Of a stretch of DNA of 64,000 nucleotides, positions 43,077-50,257 are shown one piece after another. Every line of letters starts with the position of its first letter. Positions within the stretch are counted from its first letter, which is position 1. The position numbers and the translations under genes are program-made. The DNA is taken from positions 62,001-126,000 of the forward strand of contig DASYHQ010000017.1 of NCBI GenBank assembly GCA_035998445.1, written 5' to 3'. Below the pieces are notes generated by a model. It saw only the letters and a program-made list of their open reading frames with translations. It was not told where the DNA came from and did no database searches. Origin of the DNA: Tepidisphaeraceae bacterium (GTDB taxonomy: Bacteria; Planctomycetota; Phycisphaerae; Tepidisphaerales; Tepidisphaeraceae).

Positions 43077-43523
43077 TCAAACCGAGACGTCGATCGCGGG
43101 GAGGCGGCCATCGAGGAAGGCTTGGAGAAAATCCGCGGCGGCCAGCGCGTCGAGCTGTTGCTTCTTTCGGCCGTGCGTCAGCTTCTCACCACCTCGGCGG
43201 CGGGCGTTGAGGGATTGTTCAGCCGCGAAGGAACTGAGCCGTTCGTCGACGTACAGCACCGGCACGTTCGCCGCGGTCGTCAGCTGCTCGCCCCACGCCA
43301 CCGCAGCCCTGGCGGCGGGACCGACGCTGTCGTCCATGTTCAGCGGCAAGCCGACCACCACGCGCGTAACCCCCTCGTTGCGCACCAGCGTTGCGATCGG
43401 CGCAATGGCCGCCTCGGTTCCGTTCACCTGCAACACGTCGTACGGCGTGGCAAACCGCCCGCCTTCGTCGCTCATCGCCAGGCCGACGCGCCGCGTGCCG
43501 AGATCGATGCCGAGGGTTCGCAT
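43077..43523 (-). CDS. ruvX: Holliday junction resolvase-like protein RuvX (YqgF)
   Basis: A 148-residue RNase H-like nuclease. It starts MRTLGIDLGTRRVGLAMSD with catalytic Asp7. Further family motifs are VVVGLPLNMDDS, YVDERLSSFAAE (with the Glu) and DALAAADFLQAFLD (the last Asp). The RuvX/YqgF family is essential in many bacteria and processes rRNA 5' ends or junctions. It is on the minus strand between two repeats, and the start is clear from the family opening. Confidence 0.94.
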   Translation of the reverse strand: MRTLGIDLGTRRVGLAMSDEGGRFATPYDVLQVNGTEAAIAPIATLVRNEGVTRVVVGLPLNMDDSVGPAARAAVAWGEQLTTAANVPVLYVDERLSSFAAEQSLNARRRGGEKLTHGRKKQQLDALAAADFLQAFLDGRLPAIDVSV

Positions 43524-43532
43524 GGAGGTTGG

Positions 43533-43633
43533 GAGATTGCGGAATGCGGAGTTATGGTTGCGGATTGGAACGGGGACCAACTGGCCGACTTCGCTTGCGG
43601 CATTTCAATCCGCAATCCGCAATCCGCAATCTC
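43533..43633. repeat. family-7 inverted repeat (GAGATTGCGGAATGCGGA...)
   Basis: Left GAGATTGCGGAATGCGGA, GGTTGCGGATTG. Right CAATCCGCAATCCGCAAT, CCGCAATCTC. The right arm is built from the heptamer CCGCAAT three times. It lies between ruvX and the mannose-1-phosphate guanylyltransferase gene and ends 3 bases from the latter's stop. Confidence 0.75.
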
Positions 43634-43635
43634 AA

Positions 43636-44745
43636 TTATTGGTACTTCGCCCCGTACCGCTCGTTCACCTTCGCCAGCAGTTCCTTCACGCGTTGCGATT
43701 CGCTCTTGGGGCAGATCATGGTCGCGTCCTTCGTGTGGACGACGATCGTGTCGCTCAGGCCCAGCGCGGCGATCAGGTGGCCGGGGTCGTCGCAGATGAT
43801 GATGTTGTCGTCGGCGTCGACGTAGACGAAGTTGTCGGTCGCGACGGCGTTGTTGTGCTCGTCGGTCTTCAGCGTCTCGGCCAGCGCGGGCCACGAGCCG
43901 ACGTCGAGCCAGTTCACCACCATCTCAACGACCGCCACGTCGGCCTCACCCTTGTGCTGGCTGGCGGATTCCATGACCGCGTAGTCGATGCTGATCTTCG
44001 GCAGCGCGGGGTAGACCTCGTCCATCACCCCTTGCTGGTTCGGCGTGCCCCAGGCGCTGGCGATGGTGGCCAGGCCGATGTGCGAGTCGGGCAAATGCAG
44101 CGCCAGCTCGCGCAGCACCGTGTCGGCGCGCCAGACGAACATGCCGCTGTTCCAGTAGTAGCGGCCCGACTCCACGTACCGGTCGGCCGTCGCCTTGTCG
44201 GGCTTTTCCTTGAAGGCCTGCACCTTGTACACACCGACGTGCGCGGCGGTGCCGAACGGCAGCGTCTCGCCGCGCTGCACGTAGCCCAGGCCGGTGTGAC
44301 CGTAGCTGGGGATGATGCCGAACGTCACCAGCGACTTCGGCCGGGCCGCGGCCACTTCGAAGCCGGTGCGGATGGCGCGCTGGAAGCGCTCGATCGGTTC
44401 AATGACGTGGTCGGCCGACACGACGGCAAGCACCGCGTCCGGGTCGCGTTTGTGCAGCACGGCGGCGGTGAAGCCGACGGCGTTGGCGGTGTCGCGGCCC
44501 TGCGGTTCGCCGAGCAGGTTCTCGCGCGGCAGCTCGGGCAGGTTCGCGTAGACGTCCTCGGCGTAGTTCGAGCCCGTGCAGACGAAGATGCGGTCGGCGG
44601 GCAGCATGCCGCGCAGGCGCTCGTACGCCAGCTGCAGCAGGCTTCGGCCACGCACCATCGGCAGCAATTGCTTGGGCGTGTTCGTGCGCGACAGCGGCCA
44701 CAACCGCGTTCCCGAGCCGCCCGCCATGATGACACCGTATTCCAT
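43636..44745 (-). CDS. manC: mannose-1-phosphate guanylyltransferase
   Basis: A 369-residue GDP-mannose pyrophosphorylase without the C-terminal isomerase domain of bifunctional ManC. The nucleotidyltransferase motif is GVIMAGGSGTRLWPLSR (about 4-20). The family then has FVCTGSNYAEDV, VLAVVSADHVIEP, FKEKPDKATADRYV, WNSGMFVWRADTVL and VVNWLDVGSWPAL. It supplies GDP-mannose for glycan and LPS synthesis, which fits the glycan cluster. It starts about 90 bases from pgi on the same strand. Confidence 0.95.
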   Translation of the reverse strand: MEYGVIMAGGSGTRLWPLSRTNTPKQLLPMVRGRSLLQLAYERLRGMLPADRIFVCTGSNYAEDVYANLPELPRENLLGEPQGRDTANAVGFTAAVLHKRDPDAVLAVVSADHVIEPIERFQRAIRTGFEVAAARPKSLVTFGIIPSYGHTGLGYVQRGETLPFGTAAHVGVYKVQAFKEKPDKATADRYVESGRYYWNSGMFVWRADTVLRELALHLPDSHIGLATIASAWGTPNQQGVMDEVYPALPKISIDYAVMESASQHKGEADVAVVEMVVNWLDVGSWPALAETLKTDEHNNAVATDNFVYVDADDNIIICDDPGHLIAALGLSDTIVVHTKDATMICPKSESQRVKELLAKVNERYGAKYQ

Positions 44746-44836
44746 AGATCGCTTCCGTCCCGTCCGTCCGACTCGCTCTCGCCTGGGTCGCTCGCTTGCA
44801 AGACTGGCCACTGAAGCCGTCAGCTTGGCGAGGAAA

Positions 44837-46219
44837 TCACACGAGGTATTTTCCGTCGCGCTTCGCGACCGTCGACTGCATTTTCGCCAGGAGGTCCGCA
44901 TGTCCCGCCTGACCCATGAGCCCCGCCGCACCCTGCTTACCGAGCGCAACGGCACTGGCCGTGTACGGGTCGACCTGCAACAGCGCCGCCAGATAGCTTA
45001 CGACCGTCTCGTACAGGTAGATGAACTGCCCGACCGTTTCCGAACTCACCTGTGGGAACAACAGCGTAAGCGTCGGCCGGCCGCTTTCCAGCAGCGCGTG
45101 CTCGGTCGCGAGCTTCTGGCTGTTCATCAGCGTTTGCAGGTTAGACCCGTTCATGTGCGCGAGGTTTGGCGCCGATTTGGCGCTGGGCGACATCGCGAGC
45201 TTCGAGCCGAATCGTTCGACCTCAAGCATGGTGATGAGCTTGTCGTTGGCGCCCTCGCGGTACAGCTGAACCTGGCTGTGCTGGTCGGTGGCGCCCAGCG
45301 CCGTCACCGGCGTCAGACCGACGCCGTTCTTGCCGAGACTTTCGGCCCAAAGCTGGCGGAACCAGTCGCCGAGCGCGTACAGCGACGAGCTGTAGGGCAT
45401 CAGCACGTTGATCGACTTGCCCTTCTGCATCAGCAGGAAGTGCACCGCGGCGATGAGGGCCGCGGGGTTGGCCATCAGGTCGGGCTCCTTCACGCGCTTG
45501 TCCATGTCGCGCGCGCCGGCCATGATCGCGTCGACGTCGATGCCGCTTAGCGCCGCGCCGAACAGACCCATCGCTGACAGCGCGCCGAAGCGCCCCTCGA
45601 TGCCGGCCGGCACGTCCAGCGTGCGGTAGCCACCGGCCTTGGCCAACTGGCGAAGCGTGCCGTCGGCGGCGTCGGTGGTGACGATCACGTTTTCGTTGTA
45701 CTTCTTGCCGAGCTTCGACTGGAGCAAATCGCGGAACAGGAAGAACTGCGTCATCGTCTCGACCGTGTCGCCGCTCTTGCTGACGACGTTGACGACGGTC
45801 TTCTTAGCCTTGGCGGCCGTCAGGTCCAGCAGCGACTTCACCTGGTCGGGGTCGACGTTGTCCAGCACGAACACCTGCGGGCCGGGGCGCGTGCGGTCGG
45901 ACATCAGGTTGTACGTGTACGGGTTCAGCGCCCGCTGGAGCGCCGTGCTCGCCAAGGCGCTACCGCCCATGCCCAGCACCACCAGCACTTCGCAGCGATC
46001 GCGGAAGTGTTCGACCTGGCGATGGATGGCGTCGGTGACGTCGTCGTCGTACGGCAGGTCGCGATACGGGAGCTTGCCGGCCTTGCGGTCGTCATTGAGG
46101 GCGCGGGTGAGCGTCTTGATCTGAGGCGCCAGCGCCTTGAGGTCCTTGTCGGCCACCCCATGCTTATCACCCACTGCAGCGGCGGTGGCGTTCTTCCAGT
46201 ACAGCCGGATTTGATCCAT
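44837..46219 (-). CDS. pgi: glucose-6-phosphate isomerase
   Basis: A 460-residue PGI. The first SIS fold holds VLGMGGSALASTALQRAL near 82. The family motifs are VVNVVSKSGDTVETM, PAGIEGRFGALSAMGLF, FRQLWAESLGKNG and ATDQHSQVQLYREG. It has the length and pattern of the short bacterial type (B. subtilis PGI, about 450). It interconverts glucose 6-phosphate and fructose 6-phosphate, and fructose 6-phosphate leads to mannose 1-phosphate, the substrate of the adjacent guanylyltransferase. The start is the ATG before DQIRLYWK. Confidence 0.94.
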   Translation of the reverse strand: MDQIRLYWKNATAAAVGDKHGVADKDLKALAPQIKTLTRALNDDRKAGKLPYRDLPYDDDVTDAIHRQVEHFRDRCEVLVVLGMGGSALASTALQRALNPYTYNLMSDRTRPGPQVFVLDNVDPDQVKSLLDLTAAKAKKTVVNVVSKSGDTVETMTQFFLFRDLLQSKLGKKYNENVIVTTDAADGTLRQLAKAGGYRTLDVPAGIEGRFGALSAMGLFGAALSGIDVDAIMAGARDMDKRVKEPDLMANPAALIAAVHFLLMQKGKSINVLMPYSSSLYALGDWFRQLWAESLGKNGVGLTPVTALGATDQHSQVQLYREGANDKLITMLEVERFGSKLAMSPSAKSAPNLAHMNGSNLQTLMNSQKLATEHALLESGRPTLTLLFPQVSSETVGQFIYLYETVVSYLAALLQVDPYTASAVALGKQGAAGLMGQAGHADLLAKMQSTVAKRDGKYLV

Positions 46220-46320
46220 AACCGTCCCTGCTTCATCGCAAGTGCGAGCCGCAAAGCATACGATTTTTCACCCGCGTTGGCCACCGCCGCAGTCGGCGCA
46301 AATGGACGGTTTGTCGGCCG

Positions 46321-46875
46321 TCACCACTTCCACATCAAACCGACGGCGATCTCGGCGCCGTTCATGCTTGGGTTTCGTTCGGGCCCGTCGATGCGCGCGT
46401 TCGACAAATGCCAGTACCGGGCCGCGACCATCAGGTGCGTGCGATCGCTCAATTGAACCGTCGCGCCGGGCCCCACGCGGGTGATGAAGTTGAAGTACGT
46501 GCCCGCCTCCGGCACGCGCTGCGATGCCTGGTGGGGACCGAACGAGACGTCCATGAAGAACGTCGCGCGGTCCCACCGCACCACGTGATGCCGCAGCACG
46601 CCCGCCAGGCCGAACATTGCCGCGTCCTCGCCCGGTTGCCAGACGCCGGCGGCACTAACCATCGCGCCGAGCGAGACACTATCACTGACGAAGTAGTGCC
46701 CACCGACCAAAAGCGACGGAATCGCCGTTGACCCCAGGCCGGCCACGTAGGCGGTCTCGGTGGTCAGCGTGAAGTCGCCCTTGGACAGCCCGGTCGCAGC
46801 GACGGCGGTGGTGCTGTGCGCGAGCGTGCCTGCGAGTAGCGATGTGACGAATACTGTGAAAAGTTGCCGCCGCAT
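46321..46875 (-). CDS. outer-membrane acyloxyacyl hydrolase (PagL-like) candidate
   Basis: A 184-residue protein with a signal peptide of about 28 residues (ending AVAATG). The beta-barrel pattern has an aromatic C-terminus (VGLMWKW), as in outer-membrane proteins. Near the end RYWHLSNARIDGPERNPSMN matches the PagL active-site phrase H-x-S-N-A, with the His and Ser at the H-x-S spacing. PagL removes a lipid A 3-O-acyl chain. It is divergent from the ankyrin lipoprotein gene. The family call rests on that short motif and topology. Confidence 0.7.
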   Translation of the reverse strand: MRRQLFTVFVTSLLAGTLAHSTTAVAATGLSKGDFTLTTETAYVAGLGSTAIPSLLVGGHYFVSDSVSLGAMVSAAGVWQPGEDAAMFGLAGVLRHHVVRWDRATFFMDVSFGPHQASQRVPEAGTYFNFITRVGPGATVQLSDRTHLMVAARYWHLSNARIDGPERNPSMNGAEIAVGLMWKW

Positions 46876-46928
46876 TTACGGAAGGTAGCATTGGCTGAGT
46901 TCGATTAAAACAGCGAAAGGACGGAACC

Positions 46929-47501
46929 GTGCGGAAGGAAATCCTGTCGATCGGCTTGTTGGTTGGCGCCATGCTGGTGACCGGCTGCGGTGGTGGTGGC
47001 AGCAGTGGTGACGGGGGCGTTGCCTCGCTGTCGGGCAGCAGCCCGGTATACAACGCCGCGGCCGTGGGAGACGACGCGGCGATTCGCTCGGCGATCGAGT
47101 CGGGTGCGGACGTCGACGCGCCGGGCAAGGCGGGTCGCACGGGCCTGTTCATCGCGATCTACAACAGCAACCTGCGCACGGCCAAAATGCTGCTGGACCT
47201 CGGCGCTAAGCCCGATGCCGCCGACAAGAACGGCAAGACCGCCTTGATGTACGCCGCCAGCCGCGGGTTCAACGATCTGCTGAAGGAGATGCTGGCGAAG
47301 AAGCCCGACCTGAACGCGCAGGACAAGGGTGGCTACACCGCCGCCCATCACGCCGCCAACATGAACAACATAATCGGCTACAACCTGCTGAAGTCCGCCG
47401 GTGCCGACGTCACGCTAACCGACAAGCGCGGCCGCACCGCAGAGGACATCGCAGAAGCCAAGCGTCAACAGATGATGTCGACGACCGCGCCGGCGATGTA
47501 A
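46929..47501 (+). CDS. ankyrin-repeat lipoprotein
   Basis: A 190-residue protein starting at GTG. The signal sequence ends with lipobox VTGC and the lipidated residue is Cys20. A Gly/Ser-rich linker is followed by about four ankyrin repeats from residue 39 (SPVYNAAAVGDDAAIRSAIE, GRTGLFIAIYNSNLRTAKML, GKTALMYAASRGFNDLLKEM, GGYTAAHHAANMNN). The tail is GRTAEDIAEAKRQQ. A probably inner- or outer-membrane-anchored scaffold; its partner is unknown. It has 53 bases of shared upstream region with the divergent PagL-like gene. Confidence 0.88.
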   Translation: MRKEILSIGLLVGAMLVTGCGGGGSSGDGGVASLSGSSPVYNAAAVGDDAAIRSAIESGADVDAPGKAGRTGLFIAIYNSNLRTAKMLLDLGAKPDAADKNGKTALMYAASRGFNDLLKEMLAKKPDLNAQDKGGYTAAHHAANMNNIIGYNLLKSAGADVTLTDKRGRTAEDIAEAKRQQMMSTTAPAM

Positions 47502-47529
47502 TGGCCGGTCCGCGTGTTTTCCTTGTTTG

Positions 47530-47757
47530 GTCATCCTGAGGTATTCCGAAGGATCTCCCCCGAGTTCGCTTCGGGAAGAGAGAGATTCTTCGAAGAGCGA
47601 CGACCTCGCTCCGGTCCCTCTCCTGGTACGCCGGGAGAGGCTAGGTGAGGGTGCTTTCGAACTGCTGACGAGTTCCGTCGATCGAAATCACCCTCACCCT
47701 AACCCTCTCCCGGAGTACCGGGAGAGGGGACCAAACTGAATAAACACGCTCTCAGGA
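47530..47757. repeat. family-2-like half repeat plus family-10 inverted repeat
   Basis: GGTCATCCTGAGG plus GAAGGATCTCCC is a diverged family-2 half. Next, GGTCCCTCTCCTGGTACGCC, GGGAGAGGCTAGGTGAGGGT on the left pairs with CACCCTCACCCTAACCCTCT, CCCGGAGTACCGGGAGAGGG on the right. AATAAACACGCTCTCAGGATG at the end matches the outer arm of copy C. It fills the gap between convergent genes and may terminate both. Confidence 0.7.
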
Positions 47758-47790
47758 TGTCGAAATGGATCGCTTGACGGCGACTACTGC

Positions 47791-48546
47791 TTACTTCTCC
47801 CCAACGAATTCGGAGAACATGCCGAGGCTCACGTTCCGCCGAACGTTTGTGAACCCCCCTTCGCGCATCGCGGCCAGCACCGTATCGGGCGGCACGCATT
47901 GGTCGATCGTTTCCCAGTAGTATGTCCACAAGTGCCGCGTTTGCGGCTTGGTGTGGATGACACGCGACAAGGTCGGCAGGATGCCGCGGAAGTAAGCGCC
48001 CATCATCCACCGGCTGGCGGTGCCCGCAGGGCGTGATATCTCAAGAATGCAGACCCGCCCGCCCGGCTTCAGCACGCGATGAAACTCGGCGAACGCGGGA
48101 CGCAAATCGGGCAGGTGACGCAGCGCGTATCCCATCGAGACGAAGTCGAACGCGCCGTCGGCGAACGGGATGGACTGCCCCACGCCGACCACGGCTCGGG
48201 CGCCCATCGTGCTGATCGCCTGCCGCAACATGCCGGCGCTGGGGTCGACGCCAATCACCCGGCCATTTTCGCCGACGATGCGGGTCGCCTCGCGCGCCAC
48301 CAGGCCGGTGCCCATGGCCACGTCCAGCACGCGCATGCCTGAGGTCAGGCCCGACCGCAACAGCGCCTGCCGGCGATACCACCGCCCGCTGCCCAGCGCA
48401 AGAACGCCCTCGACGCGGTCGTATTCGTCGGCCGTCTCGTCGAAAATCTGTTTGAGGAACGCCCCTTTTTCCCGATCGCTGCGATAATATGCACGCAGTT
48501 CCGGGTGCGGCGGCAGGGCTGGCGGATTGGTAACGTCGGACATCAT
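47791..48546 (-). CDS. UbiE/MenG-type class I methyltransferase
   Basis: A 251-residue methyltransferase. Motif I is VLDVAMGTGLVAREATRI (about 72-89). The middle part is VGVGQSIPFADGAFDFVSMG and the post-II segment is LKPGGRVCILEISRP. The FDETADEYDRVEG start and the YYWETIDQCVPPDTV phrase near the end match the UbiE/MenG quinone group. It could methylate the menaquinone precursor, but without other men genes nearby a different target is possible. It is divergent from the GT2-DUF2062 gene. Confidence 0.85.
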   Translation of the reverse strand: MMSDVTNPPALPPHPELRAYYRSDREKGAFLKQIFDETADEYDRVEGVLALGSGRWYRRQALLRSGLTSGMRVLDVAMGTGLVAREATRIVGENGRVIGVDPSAGMLRQAISTMGARAVVGVGQSIPFADGAFDFVSMGYALRHLPDLRPAFAEFHRVLKPGGRVCILEISRPAGTASRWMMGAYFRGILPTLSRVIHTKPQTRHLWTYYWETIDQCVPPDTVLAAMREGGFTNVRRNVSLGMFSEFVGEK

Positions 48547-48625
48547 GCTCCAGTTTACCCGGAACGGTTAAGCGAAAACATCGGCAGCGTCCGGCGCGGT
48601 TCCCGAGTGAAGGTTTCCAGTTCGA

Positions 48626-49930
48626 ATGAGCATTGTTGATCTCCAGCCCGTTCGCCTGGCGGTGGTGGCCCCCACCTATAACAACGCGCGCTGGCTGGGC
48701 GACGTGCTGAGCCAACTGGATGCCACCGGACTCGACGTGATCGCCGTGGACGATGGCTGCACCGACGGCAGCGAGCAGATCATCGTCGACTGGCAGCAAC
48801 GGTCGGCAACCGATCCGCCCCAACGTCGGCACGTCGTGCGGCACGCGAGCAACCGCGGCAAGGCACAGGCGATGCAGAGCGGCTTTGCCGAAGCCCGGCG
48901 GCTGGGGTTCACGCACGCGCTGACCATTGACACCGACGGCCAACACTGCGCCACCGACGTGCTACCGCTGGCGGCGCTGGCGCGGCAGCATCCGGAGGCG
49001 ATGGTGATCGGCGCGCGATCGATCGACGTCGAAGGCTACCCGCGCGGCAGCCGGGTTGGCCGGGCGATCTCGAACTTCCTCGTTTACGTCGAGAGCGGCG
49101 CGCGCGTCAGCGACAGCCAGTGTGGCCTGCGCGTCTACCCGCTCGGCCCGCTTGCGAAGGTTCGCACGTTTGCCGGGCGGTTCGGGTATGAAACGGAAGT
49201 GATCACGCGGTTCGCGTGGGCGGGTGGCGCGATTTGCGAGTCGCCCATCCACTGCGTTTACCGAGTGGCCGGTGGGCGCACGTCGCACTTTCGGCCGTGG
49301 CGCGATTCGGTGTCGGCCAGTCTGATGCACATGCGGCTGCTCGGTCGCGCGGCGATGCCGTGGCCGGTGCGGAAAACGATCGCGCCCAGTGAGGTCACCG
49401 GCACGATCGTCGAGCGGATCGCCGGCTGGCTGAACCCGATGCGCACCTGGCGGCAGGTGCGCCAGAGCGACGCCGCCCGCGAAAAACTGGCGCTGTCGGT
49501 CGCCGCCGGCGCGGGGCTGGCGGCGCTGCCGATCTACGGGCTGAAAACGGTGATAGGCCTGGCGCTGGCGCGGGTGCTGTCGGCCCCCCCGCTGGCGCTG
49601 CTGGCCAGCTCGTCGCTGTTCAACACGCCCCCCATCGGCGCGCTCGTCGCCGCGGCGTCGATCGGAACGGGACACGTGCTGTTGCAGGGCCGCCTGCCCA
49701 CGCTGGCCAGCTACGACCTGTCGGCGGCGGGGTTCTGGCAGACATTCAAACAGGTCGGCATCGAATGGGCCATCGGCGGGTGCGTGGTGGGCGCGGCGAT
49801 GGCGATCACGTCGTACGTCGCGGTGCGCTTGCTGGTGAAACGCATCCCGTCGCGCGAGAGTGGACGCCCTATCGAAACCGACAATGCGCAAGTCGCGCCC
49901 GCAGCGTTGTCGATGTCTTCTCAAGCTTAA
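48626..49930 (+). CDS. GT2 glycosyltransferase fused to DUF2062
   Basis: A 434-residue fusion. The GT-A domain at about 8-240 has VVAPTYNNARWLGDVLSQLD, IAVDDGCTDGSEQI and the metal motif TIDTDGQH. The C-terminal DUF2062 domain at about 290-400 (GLAALPIYGLKTVIGLALAR, FNTPPIGALVAAASIG, GRLPTLASYDL) is membrane-embedded with two to three helices. This fusion is known in several phyla, although the role of DUF2062 is unknown. The last 25 residues are polar. It sits alone on + between a methyltransferase and the convergent subtilase. Confidence 0.9.
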   Translation: MSIVDLQPVRLAVVAPTYNNARWLGDVLSQLDATGLDVIAVDDGCTDGSEQIIVDWQQRSATDPPQRRHVVRHASNRGKAQAMQSGFAEARRLGFTHALTIDTDGQHCATDVLPLAALARQHPEAMVIGARSIDVEGYPRGSRVGRAISNFLVYVESGARVSDSQCGLRVYPLGPLAKVRTFAGRFGYETEVITRFAWAGGAICESPIHCVYRVAGGRTSHFRPWRDSVSASLMHMRLLGRAAMPWPVRKTIAPSEVTGTIVERIAGWLNPMRTWRQVRQSDAAREKLALSVAAGAGLAALPIYGLKTVIGLALARVLSAPPLALLASSSLFNTPPIGALVAAASIGTGHVLLQGRLPTLASYDLSAAGFWQTFKQVGIEWAIGGCVVGAAMAITSYVAVRLLVKRIPSRESGRPIETDNAQVAPAALSMSSQA

Positions 49931-50005
49931 GCGGCCAGCCCCGCGCCGTGCCTCTCGCTCTGTAGTGGCAACGCCTGCGTCGCGCTGCGGCCAAGCCGCA
50001 ATCTC

Positions 50006-50079
50006 GTACCATGGGCGACTCGCCCATGTCTTCCACTTCAACCGAGCCAAGAGCACAAGCGGGCCGCCCGTGGTACGAG
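50006..50079. repeat. family-1 paired palindrome, copy H
   Basis: CGTACCATGGGCGACTCGCCCATG and AGCGGGCCGCCCGTGGTACG, about 30 bases apart. The two arms have diverged (ATGGGCGA versus CGGGCCG) but keep the outer GTACCA/TGGTAC pairing. It lies in the 327-base gap downstream of the GT2-DUF2062 gene. The gap also holds a strong terminator, and no gene was seen. Confidence 0.75.
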
Positions 50080-50135
50080 GATCTCGACGCAGCGCGTCGA
50101 TCGCGACGCGGGCGTCGCCACTACGGGGGAATGAA

Positions 50136-50169
50136 AACGGTCCCACCTCGCACGCGAGATGGGACCGTT
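50136..50169. terminator. bidirectional hairpin terminator between convergent genes
   Basis: AACGGTCCCACCTCGC, 2-base gap, GCGAGATGGGACCGTT. The 16-bp stem has one mismatch and is flanked by GAAA upstream and CTTACTTTTC downstream. It suits both the GT2-DUF2062 gene (+) and the subtilase (-), though it is about 90 bases from the latter's stop. Confidence 0.75.
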
Positions 50170-50257
50170 CTTACTTTTCATTTGCGGGTCGCCAGGTCGA
50201 GCAATGTTCCACCGGCATGGCCGTTGAAGCGGCCATGCTGGTGGTCAGTGCACGGCT

